From positions 4,192,508-4,256,507 of the forward strand of contig CM035362.1 in NCBI GenBank assembly GCA_020137815.1: a stretch of DNA of 64,000 nucleotides, written 5' to 3'. Each line of letters starts with the position of its first letter. The stretch's first letter is position 1. The translations under genes and the position numbers were made by a program. The notes beneath the pieces were generated by a model. The model worked only from the letters and a program-made list of their open reading frames with translations, was not told the DNA's origin and did no database searches. The stretch is from Hormiphora californensis. Lineage: Eukaryota; Ctenophora; Tentaculata; Cydippida; Pleurobrachiidae. Below are positions 48,213 to 61,345 of the stretch, piece after piece.

Positions 48213-49098
48213 GTTTCCACACGCGTGTTGTTTCGTTCAAACTATCTCAGCTCTTTTTCATTCAGCACTATAAAAAAGGGAAGAGTGGGGGGTTAGTACA
48301 ACAATTACACTGTGCGTTAGCTACTACTATAAAACTTGGAGGTAAAATCCTCTAGGGCAAAATGGAAAGGCGAGAATGAGGAATTTAAAGCACAAATCCT
48401 GCAACAAAGGCCGCCTATAGTTGTTATAAATGCAATAGTAATATCCTTTATCCCTCCGTCTCCAAGCCGGTATCCATGCCCTCTAATAATAATACAGGAG
48501 ATGATTTGCAGCAGACTTTGCATATCACTAAAAATTAATAAACGATCCCACCCTAGTCACAACTCCAGGGAGACTGGTACGAATGGGGGGGGGGGGGGGG
48601 GGGAAGGGGGAAGGGCTCCGTGTGATCCTCCATAAAACTCACACTTGCTGCTCCCCTACGAGGATTCTGATCGAATTATTATCCGTGATTTATGCAAACA
48701 GAGCTGCTGCATCTCTCCGGGGGAGGGAGAGAGAGAGAGAAGAAGGGAGAGGGAGTGTGACTTGGAGAGAGAAAATGTGATGGGCTCAGTGATACATCTA
48801 AATTGTACTGAAATCCAGTTACGACAGGGAGAGTGCAATTCTAGCTCCCTTTCTCTCTCTTATTCTCTTTCTATTTCTCTCTCTCCCTCCCTCTCTCACT
48901 CCCTCCCTCCCTCTCTCTCTCCCTCTCCCTCCCTCTCTCTCCCCCTCTCTCTCTCTCTCTTGGTTGGACCTAAAGCTCAATAGAAAGATAATATAGAAAT
49001 AGAAAGAGAGAAAAAAAGGGTCCATAGCTCCTGCACAAACTGCAATGATCATATTAATATGATCATCATTAATCCAGTCACCTATCGTTCTCTCTCTC

Positions 49099-49178
<80 letters not shown>

Positions 49179-49307
49179 TGCAGGCTTACAACAACACTTT
49201 GCCCCATTGGGCGAGCAGTAAAAGCCACGTGACTAAAATCCGGAGGACTTGTTGCAGTAGCTGCCCCTTGGAGCGCTGTGCAGAACCTCAATGGAAGAAG
49301 CCTCACC

Positions 49308-49382
<75 letters not shown>

Positions 49383-49449
49383 TCTCTTCTCTCCTTCTCT
49401 CCCTCTTCTTCTCTTCTCTCTCTCTCCTCCTCCTGCAGGTTTTGACTCC

Positions 49450-49582
49450 ACAATCCTCCTTTTTTAAAAAAAAATTTTTTTTTTTCCCCCCCCCCGGGGG
49501 GGGGGGGGGAAAGGGGGGGGGGGGGGCCCCCCCCCTTTTTTCCCCCCCGGGGGGGTTTTTTTTTTTGGGGGGCCGGGGAAAT

Positions 49583-49619
<37 letters not shown>

Positions 49620-50255
49620 TTTGGGGCCGAAAACCCTTTTTTTTTGGGGCCGGGGGGGGTTTTTTTCCCCCCCTTCCCCTTTCTTTTTTTCCTTTTCTTT
49701 TCCCCCCCCCTTTCCCCCTTTTTTTCCCTTTTTTCCCCCTTTTTTTTTTTCCCAAAATTTTAAAAAAAAAAAAAAAAGGGAAAAAAAAAACCCCCAAAAA
49801 AAAGGGGGTTTTTTAAAAAAAAATTTTTTCCCCCCTTTTTTTTTTTTCCCCCCAAAACCCCCCCTTTTTTTTTTTTTTTTCCTCTTTTTTTTTCTCTTTT
49901 CCCCCCCCCCCCTTTTTTTTCCCTTTTTTTTTCCCCCCCCCCCGGGGAGGGGGGGGGGGGGCCCCCCGGGGGGGGGGGGCCCCCCCTTTTTTTCCCCCCT
50001 TTTTTTTCCCCCTTTTCCCTTTCCCCCCTTTTTTTTTTTTCCCCTTTCCCTTTCCTCCCCCTTTTTTTTCCTTTTTTTTTTTTTTTTTTTTCCCCCCCTT
50101 TTTTTTTTTTGGGGGGAAAAAAAGGGGGGGGGCCTTTTTTTTTTTTTGGGGGGGGTTTTTTAAAAAAAAAAGGGGGGGGGGGGGCCCCCCCCTTTTTTTT
50201 TCCCCCCTTTGGGGGGTTTTTTTTTTTTGTTTTTTTTTAAAAAAAAAAAATTTAA

Positions 50256-50286
<31 letters not shown>

Positions 50287-50565
50287 CCCAACCCCTTAAA
50301 AAAGGGGGGGGGGGCCCCCCCCCCCCGGGGGGGGGGGAAAAAAATTTTTCCCCTTTTTTTTTAAAGGGAGGGGGTTTTTAATAAAAAAGAGGGAGAATAG
50401 AGAGGGGGGGGAAAAAAAAAGAGGGAAAAAAAAAAAGGGGGGGGAAAAAAAAAAACCCCCCTTTTTTGGGGGAAAAAGGGGGGGGGGAAAAAAAGGGGGG
50501 AAAAAAAATTTTTTTTTTTGGGGGGGGGGAAAAAAAAGGGGGGAAAAAATTTTAAAAAGGGGGGT

Positions 50566-50597
<32 letters not shown>

Positions 50598-50776
50598 AAG
50601 GGAAAAAAACCCCTTAAAGGGGTTTCCCCCCCCCCGGGGGGGGCCCCCCCCCGGGGTTTCCCCCCCGGGGTTTTTTTTCCCCCCCGGGTTCCCCCCTTTT
50701 CCCAAATCCATCAAACGAGGGGAGTGTCGCACGAGGCCCCAAAAAAATTTTAAAGGGGGGAAAAAAAAGGGGGGTT

Positions 50777-50809
<33 letters not shown>

Positions 50810-51200
50810 AAGGGAAAAAAGGGAAAAAAAAAGGGGAGAAAAGGGGGGGGGAAAAAGCCCAAAAAAAAAAAAAAAAAAAAAAAGAAAAAAAGAAAGGAGA
50901 GAGAGAAGAGAGAGAAGAGGGGGGAAAGAAAAAAAAAAAAAAAAGGGGGAAAAAAGGGAAAGAAAGAGAAAGAAAAAAATTTTTTTTTTAAAAAAAAAAA
51001 AAAAATTTTTTCCCCCCGAGAAAAACCCGAAATTTGGGGAAATTTGGGGGGAAAAAAGAGAAAAAGTGACTGAAAAGGCAGCTTATAGTTACCCGGGGGG
51101 GGGAAAAAGGGAGAAAGGGAGAAAAAAAGGGGGGAAAAAGGGGGAAAAAAAGGGGGAAGCCGGGGAATTCAAATTTAAAAAAAAAAAAAAATTTTTTTAA
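49450..51200. other. Low-quality, homopolymer-stretched sequence
   Basis: Nearly every base is extended into runs of 3-30 identical bases, in all four letters, unlike any natural repeat elsewhere in the window. It begins abruptly after a normal-looking (CT)n tract and CCTGCAGG. Similar but milder stretches are at 52100-53800 and 57180-58440. This is best read as consensus error. Confidence 0.8.
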
Positions 51201-52455
51201 AAAAGGGGGGGTTTTTGGGGGGGGGAAAAATTTTAAATCATTGGGAAATTTTTGAAAATTCCCAAAAAAGAAGAAAGGGTCCAGGTCGTATGCGGTGTAA
51301 TAAAGCGGGGAAAAAGGTTGACAGCGAGAGGCGATAAACTGTGCAGCAAGGGGCTTTTTTCTGGGGGAAAAGATAGAAAAAGGGAGAGAGAAGGAAAAAG
51401 AGGGAGAGAGAGAGAGGGGAGAGGGGAGAGGGTAAGAGGGAGGAAGAAAAAGGGGGGGACAATTGGGTTTTTTCAAAAGGTTTTGGGACCCTACACACAC
51501 GGGATTTTTAAATTTTGGGGAAAAAAGGTTTAAAAAACATTTGATTCCCAAACATCGCCCGGGCGAAGTCCCTACATCCCGGTTTTAAAGGGGCCTAATC
51601 CCCGGGATCGACCTCTCTCTCTCCCCTTTTCTCTCTCTCTCTCTCTTCCCCTTCCTTTTCTCCCCCCTCCCTCTCTCTCTCTCTCTAATTTTTCCCCTCT
51701 CTCTTTCCCCTCTCTCTCTCTCTCTCTCTGTGTGTCTCTCTCCCCTCTCTCTCCCCCCCCCTCTCCCCCTCTTTTTTCTTCCCCTATCTCTTCCCCCCCC
51801 TCTCTCTCCTCTCTCAAAAACAAGACCACAAACCATAAAACCGACGCAAAAGGAGGGGAAAAAAAAGAAAAGTTCAGGGGGCAAATTTTTTCCCTTATTC
51901 AATTTTTTTTGCATTTGACTCCTTCTTCTCTTTTCCTTCTCTAAACTTTTAAAACGTTTTTTCCCCTCTATTCCCCTATTCCCCTCTTTTTTGGACAAAA
52001 CTCCAAAAACAGCTCTGCACGCGTTTGTGAAATGAACTCCAGTGTGAAAATGCGACAAAAATTAAAGAGAACGAGACAGAAAGATAGCGGGGCCGGATCT
52101 AGGTTTGGGCAAACCTGTAAAAATCCGGGGCCCCGGTTTACCGGGCCCCGGCCCGGGGCATCCCCGGGAAATCGGGAAACCCCACTGGGGTAAAAAAATT
52201 GAAAGAGGACACCATAAAACAGCTCACATACAAGATCAATCAAGGGGATCTTCTTGGCCGTACAAGAATAACAAATCAGGGATGATTTTTCTATTCTTTG
52301 TCTGAATTACCTTTTTTCCTAAAACAAACCCCCAAGGGCCCTAAATGAATTTTGGGCACGACCCAAAAAAGGGTATTAGATTAGAAAACCGCGGAATTTT
52401 TAACAGGCGGGTTACATCATGTTTCTGACTTGATAGACGGAAGCTACAAAGTTTT

Positions 52456-53458
52456 CATATATTAGTCGGGGCGAATCTTAATTTTTTGACAAAACTATTG
52501 GGGGAAAAGCAAAATTTTTGGGGTTTTAACCCCCTATTTTGAAACCCCTAAAAACATCCCCCTCCTGGGAAGCTTGCAAAAGTGAAGAAAAAGCCCAAAT
52601 CGGCCAAGCCCTTTTACCCGTATTTTTTAGCCTGTAGCCAAAAAAATTAAAAACCTCTTAGAATAGGAGTAGAGACAAAATTGGGGGGCACTAAATTTTC
52701 AGCGCCCCGTTAGTGGGGGGAGGTGCTGAAAATTTAATCTATCTCAAACTGGTTAATTTGATAATTGGGGTAATTAGGTTTGCGCAAAAACCCTTTTTTG
52801 GGTTATGGCTTAAACCCCTTAGGAAAGGGTTTTGAGAAATTTTTTTTCGGGCGGCATTTTTTTTTGGGGAATGCCCGTTAGGGGGTCGCTCGGACTTTTA
52901 AAGCTCTATCTCCAACCGTTTTAAAGGGGTTATGGCTTAAACGGAAAAATCGGGTTTTTTCCTTTTTTTTCCCGCTCATTTTGAGCATCGATTAAGCCCA
53001 ATCGGGCTAACTTTTTGGAGATGAGTTTAAATTCCGACGCGCCCCCCCTATTTTGGCTATTGCCTAAAAAATGGCGCCCTTAAAAAGTCTTAAACCATTC
53101 CTTGGCTATAGCCATATAGCCAAAAAACGGTTAGCCAAACCTAATTTTCAATTATCTAATTAACCAGATAATAAGCTTAATTCCAGCACCCCCCCATAAT
53201 CGAGGGCGCTGATCACTTTGGGCCCTCAGATTTGTCTCTAATCCATTCTAAAGCTTTATTTTTTTGGCTACAGGCTAAAATAAGGAAAAAAGGGCGTGGC
53301 CGATTTGGACATTTTTTTCCCTTTTTGCGAGTTTTCCCTAGGGCGGGATCGTGTTCAGCGGGAAAAATAGGGGGGTTAAAACCAATTTGCCTTTTCCCCC
53401 AAATATTTGGGTCAACCCCCTTTTTTTAAGAGATCGCCCCGACTATATATTCAATATG
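52456..53458. mobile_element. Degenerate fold-back element in the low-quality zone
   Basis: The left side (TAGTCGGGGCGA, AAATCGGCCAAGCCC, TAGCCTGTAGCCAAAAAAA, TCTGGTTAAT-type) recurs inverted on the right (TCGCCCCGACTA, GGGCGTGGCCGATTT, TTTTTTTGGCTACAGGCTA). Arms are about 0.4 kb. Mismatches are largely homopolymer-length differences, as in the flanking corrupted sequence. Confidence 0.65.
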
Positions 53459-56326
53459 ACACTTGCAGGGTGATAAATTTAGGGGAATTAGGGGGGCAGC
53501 GGACAAAAAGGGGGGGGGGGGGTAAAAAGCCAACAGTTAAAAAGCGGGGGATTTTGCTAAAGGGGAAAAAGCCCCGGTTCTCATTCGGGGGCCTCTATCC
53601 CCCCCCCCCTATAAAACCCCTCTCTGAACCTCTATCCCCTCTCTCCCTATTTAAAGATCAAAACCTCCCTTCCCCCCGGGTTATTTTTCCCTTTGCTTTA
53701 GAAGGGGGAACAAATTCTTTTCGTTTTTTGCAGGTTTGAAAAAGGGAAAAAAACAAGGGGGGGAGTAAAAGGGAGAGAAAAAAAAAGAAGAATAGTTTAA
53801 GGGGGAGAAAGGGGTAACTTTTACCCACGTGTCATTTCCAACAAGGAGGAAATATTGCAGGGACCAAGGAGCGAGGCACATGAGTAGGGAAATTTTGAAT
53901 TTAGAGGGAGGGGCGGGCTGTGGGGAGATTGAGAGTATCATCATGAGAGGAGGTGTGAGAATGGAATGTGTCAGTCCCATGGGATCACGAGCCTAATTGA
54001 GGGGGGATCCCGGGATCATATATTGCGCCTAATTTGAGGGAGGGATTCTGGTATCATTAAACCGATAGGGGTGTAGGAATGGGGACCTAATTTGAGGGGA
54101 GGGGGATGAGGGTTACGTAAAAAAAGTTTGCGATGATCATATTTTTTCAGTATAATGATTCCAAATATATTGATTCAGACAGAACCCCACCCGGCATATT
54201 TCCTGATTTTAGATCATCCTGCTAAATAAGTCCATACCTAGATCCTGGGGGTCTCAAGCAATACTAATCAGGAGAAGGGATTGAAATTTGACCAGCAAAT
54301 AAAGCAAAATGTGAAAAAAAAGGGAACTAGGGTCATTAAGGAAAATCTCAAGTAAAGATGCGACCATGGTAGCGCTGATGTTATTAGTGATTGGTTTATT
54401 GGAATTGAAAGTAAGCACGAGGGGGGAGAGGGGGGAGAGAGGGAGAGGGAGAGAGAGGGGGGGGGGAGAGGGAAAGTTGAGAAAAAAAAAGGATGAGGGG
54501 GGATAACGATTGATAGTGAAAATGGGCAGATTCTACTTCGACAGTTCAACAAATTTTACCACTACTGCAGGGTTCGGGAACGGGCCACGAGAAAGTATCA
54601 TTCCCAACTTTTTTTGCGGAATTTGGACTAGACCTACCACTAAAGACAGATCATGGAAATGTTGGAGAACGGTCACGTAGACAATATATTTTTTAGATCA
54701 TCACATTCACTGGAAGAACTTTTGCAGAGATGATCCCTGTACGGGATGGGGCCTTCCACGCAAGAGCTCCGGCCGTGCAAAGGGGATAGGGTAGACACCA
54801 AGCACTTGCAGTATAGATCACCGACTAGCACAATATCAGAGAGAGAGGGGGAAGGAGATGGAGAGCAAATAGTTTGTTAATTAGAGAATGATACTAGACG
54901 AGGATAAAATGGCTTAAAGAGAGTTAGTTAGAGGTATAGTTGCACAGTACAGACAGCTGTTTTAGTGGAGCTACAGACCTAACTAGCACTGTTTTTGATG
55001 TCTGTGCAACTTTTTAATTTCTACAACCCCCGGCCTAGCTTGTTTTGCACAACCCCGGGGCGCTGAGGGTCGAGCAATGCTGCAATGTCTGGCTGCGCCG
55101 ACCCGATCTGAGCGCTTTGTCAAAACGTCTGGCAGCACCAGATAGGTCAAGCGGGGCCCTTTTGATTGAGTCTTACTATAACAGTTGCCATGCTACGCAG
55201 TCTGTCTGTTCGGCACTTACTTCGGCACTTACTTCGGCCCGGTGTGAGAGCTGACAGGCAAGGAACATGTCAACGCAAAACAGCTACAGCTGCTGCTGCT
55301 CCAGGACGTTGTTGAATGCCGCTGCACCTAGAAGCTGCTGCATGCATGCAGACTATTATATTACTTCCAACCATTATAATCCCAATTTACTCCCTCACTT
55401 TTAAGTTACCCCTTTGAGTCAAAGGGAGTATTACCTCGTCTCTGGGATTCAATATTCCCTTCTTTTTTCTCATACAAGCGTGCGAGATGTTACAGTAAGT
55501 GACAATCCAGCTTCTGGCCTTTTTTTTCTTTCTTTTTGTTCGTCACTTCCCCGCATCAGCTGAGTCCCGTGGCCTTCAACGAAGGTTAATTTTCTTCTCT
55601 GCTACGTTCTGCGTAAAATGCAGCGAGGTTGCAAAGCTAGTTGTTTATCTAGGGTGATTGCAGTAGCAACTAAAGATTTGACCCCCACCCCCCTCTGCAG
55701 CAGAGAGAGAGAAAGAGATCTTACTAAGCCAGATCCACAACCCGAGCAAACATTATTAGGATTAATTTTAGTCTCCGGGACAGTTTTAGTCTGATCCTAG
55801 TTTTCTACCCAAGATTTATCTATCTCTCTCTCTCTCTTTCCCTTTCTCTCTATTTCTCTCTTTCTCTCACTGCCCTGCAAAATGGTCTTACTATGACCCC
55901 TCCCTCTCTTACAATCATGTTATAGTCTCCTTCGCACCTATGACTCCCTTGCCTTTTCTCTCTCTCTCTCTCTCTCTCCATTCTCCTCTCTCTCTTCTCC
56001 TCAGTCTCTCTCTGAATCGTCAAGATCTCTCTCTGCATTCTCTCTCTCCTCTCCATCACACCACATCTTCCTTTCGTCCCGCCCAAGTAGTCATCTCATC
56101 TAAAATAATCTCTCGTCTCTCGTATCCTCTCTTCTCTTTCTCTCTCTCTCTTTCTCTCCCTTGCTTACGAGCCTTTTTGGCGGGTATAATAATACAGCTA
56201 AAGGTCCCTCTACCGATATTCATAAACGTGGGATGAAATATTAATCAGTGCAGGATAAACTGCAGGTTACTGATTATCCGTTTTTAGAATTTTTGGGACT
56301 GGATAGAGAGAGAGAGAGAGAGAGAG

Positions 56327-56372
<46 letters not shown>

Positions 56373-56379
56373 GAGAGAG

Positions 56380-56421
<42 letters not shown>

Positions 56422-56754
56422 GAATAGAATTAGAGGGAGAGATAGAGAGATAGGAAATCTAATTTAGTACTGTCCTATATTTTAAGGATCAGCGATGATT
56501 GCCACCGGAACGCGAGAGAAAAAAGAGGGGCCAGGGAGAGAGAAATGAGAGTGGGGAGAGAGAGGGGGCCAGGGGAGAGAATGGAGCCAGGGGGAGAGTT
56601 TGTTACTTTAACTAAGGGAGAGAGAATGGAGCCCGAAAGGAGTGGATGAAAGGAATACTTGTTTAGCAAACTCTGGAGCTTTGCATATAATTCACATAAT
56701 TCGATCACCATCTCTCTCCATCATTCCTCTCTCCTTCACTCTCTCTCTCTCTCA

Positions 56755-56808
<54 letters not shown>

Positions 56809-57179
56809 ACTCTCTCTCACTCCCTCTCACTCCCTCTCCCTCCCTCACGGTTGAAAGGTGGTCCCTACTGCGTGTGGGGTATAAAGGACCACCAACTCGA
56901 AGAATCCACTGTTAATTCTCTATCCCAGCTCGAGTAGTCAGATCTTGTCCAAACTTCGCGGTCCGCTCTGTCACGGTTATTAATGGAAACGTATTATCTG
57001 TCCAGAGTAATGACTATTTTCCGGGGTTGGGAATATATCACCCCATTCTCAGCCGCTATTATATCATATTTTCGATCATCATTCTCCAAATGCAGCAGTG
57101 ATTTTCAGCCCTGCATCTCTAAAAGTTGATACTATATTTATATCATAGGTAGTTCTCTATATTTTTCTCTCCATCTCAA

Positions 57180-58440
57180 GGGGGGGGGCCAGGAAAAAGG
57201 GAAAAGTTCGGGAAAGGGGAAGAACCCCGGGGGCCCCCCCCCTTTTTCGCTAACCCGGGAGAAAGCCCCCACTTTTTTTTGGGGGCCGGGGGGATGGGTT
57301 TTGGGTTTTGGGTTTTTCCATCCTTTTTAAATTTAAAACTTTTTTCCCCTTTTTTCTTTTGTTCCCCAAGGGGGGGTTATTTTTTAAAAAACCCTGCATT
57401 TTTTAAAAAGGAATGCGTGTCCCCCCCCGGGGAAACCATTAAATTTTTATGGTTAAAAGAAAAAAGAATGGATTTTTTAAAAAAATTGTAAAAAAGGGGT
57501 TTTAAGTTTAAAAAAAAAGGGATTTTAAAAATGTTTTGATGGGGGCCCCGAAGAGTTTATAATTGAGGGGAAATTTTGGGGTTTGGCCCCGGGTTTTTTT
57601 TAATTGGCCCTTTGGTTGCCCCCCCCCAAAGGGCCCCCCCCGGGGAGGGGCCAAGGGGGAAGGGGGTTTTGGGAATAATCTTTTATGATTTAGCACGGGG
57701 TTTTAAAAATCATTTTTTGGAATATATCGCCCAGACCGCAAAAATCGAAGAGAATAAGACCCCACCTTCTACAGTATAATATCATGAACAAACATCGCAA
57801 ATAAAAAAATTTTAAAAGGAAAACCTCCCGGGTTTGCTATTTTTTACCCCGCACGCTGGTGCAGGAAGAGGGGGTTTGAAAAAATTACAGCCCGAATACA
57901 ACAAGAGGAAAGAGCAAATTTTTTAGCCCCAAAAAAACAGTGGGGGTTCGGCTTTGGATGGTTGTCACAAGTCCCCCGTTTTTATTTTTGGATTTCCCTT
58001 GGCTGGAGGGGGGAGGAATTTGGTAAAAAAAAAATCGAACCTGCATGGAAAATTTGCCCAAAGGTTCTTCTAAACCATAAAGATGTATAATTTGCAGTTT
58101 TTTTCAAAAAAACAGAAATTTTTTGAGAGGCAGGATTTTTTTTTCCCCCCCAAGCACTTTTTTGAACCCCAATGTGCCTTTCCCCAACCTCCCTTTTCCT
58201 TTTAAGGCTTTTTAAAGGCAAATTTTAAAAAAAAAACCCTTTCCCCCCCCCCCTTTTCCCCCTCCCCCCCTCCCTTCCCCCCCCCTCCCTCTTTTTCCTT
58301 TTCCCCCCTCTCGCCCCCCTCCCCCTTCTCTTCTCCCCTCTCTCTTTTCTCTCTCTTTCCTCCTCTCTCTTCCCAAAAACACCCTTCGTAAAACAAAAAT
58401 AACCCGAAGAGAGGGTTTTTTTTTCTGCTGTTATAAATGA
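57180..58440. other. Second low-quality, homopolymer-stretched block
   Basis: Runs such as CCCCCCCC and TTTTTTT dominate, with normal sequence resuming at about 58440. Apparent open frames here are not reliable. Confidence 0.7.
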
Positions 58441-61345
58441 TTTTGGAAAAATTTAGAAACGCTAACACGTGCTACAGTACCGCCAGGTTTCCCCCCGTCG
58501 TCTGAATTGAGAGAGGAGAGAGAAAAAAGATAGAGAGAAAGAGATAGATAGAGATTGGGTGAAGGGTGGATAGGAATTCGAATTTGACCCATTGCCCACG
58601 CCATTGGTTTGGGCCCTCCGAAGTCTGTCACCCCTGTTATTATATTGCATATAGGTATCCATAAGCTATTATAACGGAGGGGTAATTTCATTACCAAGTC
58701 CAAAGTGCAATGACTGGTATCGAGATTTATAGGAATAGCCGTCACTGAAACCTGAGATCTCAGGTCTCAGTGGAAAATAGCCGTGCACTGGACCTGAGGT
58801 TCAGGCACGACTGGTTTCCACCATAATACATAGTGGTAGCGATAGTGGTCCACTTAATAAGTAACGGCATCTCTCTCTCCCCCTACAACCAACCGTCTAA
58901 CCCATCTTTCTCTCGCCCTTCAGGTTCCACGTGATAAAGAAATCGGCGATTGATGGCGAACAATTGTAATCAGCAATACTCCACTTGAACGATCCACTAT
59001 AATGCATATAGTACCAGAATGAGAACTGAACTACCTACTTCAGTTTTCATTCTGGTGGTGATAAAAGACAGGCTCTATGACTGATGCCATAGGTACCCCC
59101 CACTTCTGGTGGTGATAAATCCAACTCCGATTTTCCTGCAGTTACTTGGAAGCAGCACGTGCATTGACCCAGCACGTACAACTAGTGCTACACGTGTGTA
59201 TATTGACACTCATGTTTAATCAGATAACGATAATAATGTAAGCCTGTCAATTATAATCCCACGCCCACCAACTAAAAGATACCATGTTCGGCTCATCTAA
59301 AAAACTATTCCCAGTACCCATTCGATATGATGAGGACACGAAGTTGTGCGTGTTTTCTGGATTCTAGATATTCATACACATGCTGCATGTGCCTACTGCA
59401 CGCAGCTTTGTAAAGGTGTGCGTAGACGGATACGGATCTGCAAGCCAAAAAAGAGAGAGAAGGAGAGAGAAAGGTGGAGAGAGAGAGAGAGAGAGAGAGA
59501 GAGGGATGCGTAAGCTTTTACAGGATATAACCGACATGGATACACCTAGATATTCACTTTTGTGAAACCCACACACGCACACAATATGGTTTACACACAT
59601 CCCGCGGAGATGCTATGTATGCTATGCTTATATAATAGACAAATCCGTCTGTTTTTTCTTGCAAAATATTTCAGATGTTTGTCGAAAATAGTCCTTTTTT
59701 TGTACCTTTTGATGTCTGACCGTTGGTTGTTATGTTATTTCAATGTTATTTCTGAATATTTCCATCAATTTACTTTACTCTTCTTTACAGCTAAACATTG
59801 TAACAACGCCACGCTGGTCGTGGTGTTTCCAATTATAAATTTCTAAGAGGAGAAGAATCTAGAAAGAGTTGTTAAGTAACTCAGCAAAGAAAGAGAAGGG
59901 GACTAGTTGAGGGCATGGCGGGACCATGGCTACTCATTATAGCCCTTTCTTTAATTAATTTGTAAGTTGGTTATGTTAGCTTGTTAGTTAGTTTATTAGT
60001 TTGTTAGTTGGCTTGTTGAGATTTGAGGCCTGAATGATATAAAGAACCGCGACTAAAAACTGCATGGTCCCCCACCCCTTAATTTCTACCGCTGCTGCCC
60101 TCCCCTTTACAACCCGGGCTGCTCTTGCTGTCAGCCTGAATGTACTCTTATCGCTCTGCTCAAAGAGCGCGATCCAGAACAGATCAGCGCCACAGGCGAC
60201 AGCACTCTCATCGCTCAAAGAATGAGAATGGATCAGTGCAATGCCTGACAACTGGCTCTTGTAGGATTCAAACAGCCCCCCGGCCCCATTATCGAGGGGC
60301 GTCTTGCAGGGTTCAAACAGCCCTGGGCCCCATTATCGAGGGGCGAGGTGCAATTGCATTGTAAAGCTTCACATTCAATATATCGATTATTATCGCCTTG
60401 GAAGTCAAAGTGATAATGATAACTGCAGGATCTGCTGCAGGCAATCTTTCCCTACTTTTCTTTCCTGCAGTGCAGCAGTAGGGATCAAGATTGCCCCCTC
60501 CTCCCCTCCTAGTCGCCTGGGTCTTATGTAGGGGTTCACGACCTATCTGGGGGTTTCGGAAGTAGCTTTGAAAGACAGATTAGATAATCGTAAATAAATA
60601 CGACGATCTATTAATAGAATTCACCCCTTTAGAGACTCAAACTTGATTACTATATCATACTCAAAGCACCCTATAATGGTCTACTTTTTCCAATTTATCC
60701 AATATTCGTGACTTGAACCCTCCATCTTCAAAGGCCTGTGCAGCGGTAAGGGCGTGGTCATAGATATTTCACGAAATTATCCCCGGATAATTCTAGTAAT
60801 ACCGGAGATTATTATATTACAGGGCCGCGGGGCTGCAAGAAAAAAAATCGCATATTTAATCCGTTCACTATTTCCACGAACTTCCCATGATATCCCAGTT
60901 TCTCCCAGTTTCTCCTAGGGTCGGGGTTTATTCATGTTTCACACATATAATCCAATTCCAAATGCTGATGAAAAAATAAATCGAATTCTTTGGCTTTGTA
61001 AGCAAAGTCCCTGTAAATTTGTAAAATACTACATGCCATCTTCACTTATCCATACGATAAAACTTCCACGGTCTCGGAAGAACATCTTCTGAAGAAAAAG
61101 GAGAAGAAAAATATCTCAACTCCAGATATTATATATAAACTGTCTTCAGATATTTCCTGGCAAGTGGGGAGTGTCCTTCAACCGCCTCCAATTTCACCTT
61201 CAGATCCTCCATCTCCAATTCCTTCTCCAAACCCCAATTCCCTCTCCAGATCACGTGATGCCCATATATGGGTGTTCCCTGATCCCCAATTCCCCCTCTC
61301 CAGATATAAAGTAGTAAGTGGAGAGTGTCCCCCTAAATTCGATAA

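Larger units (their letters stand above)
48213..61345. other. Gene-free stretch with microsatellites and corrupted sequence
   Basis: No exon can be supported. CT/GA microsatellites lie at about 48850-48960, 49090-49175, 49314-49432, 55820-56160, 56300-56440, 56735-56845 and 59460-59502. The left end should contain the collagen C promoter. 53.8-57.1 and 58.5-61.3 kb look like ordinary unique sequence without recognisable genes, though single small exons could be missed. Confidence 0.6.

Noticed and set aside
49199-50991. Open frames of poly-Phe, poly-Pro, poly-Gly and poly-Lys
   Set aside because: They are products of the homopolymer-stretched low-quality sequence.
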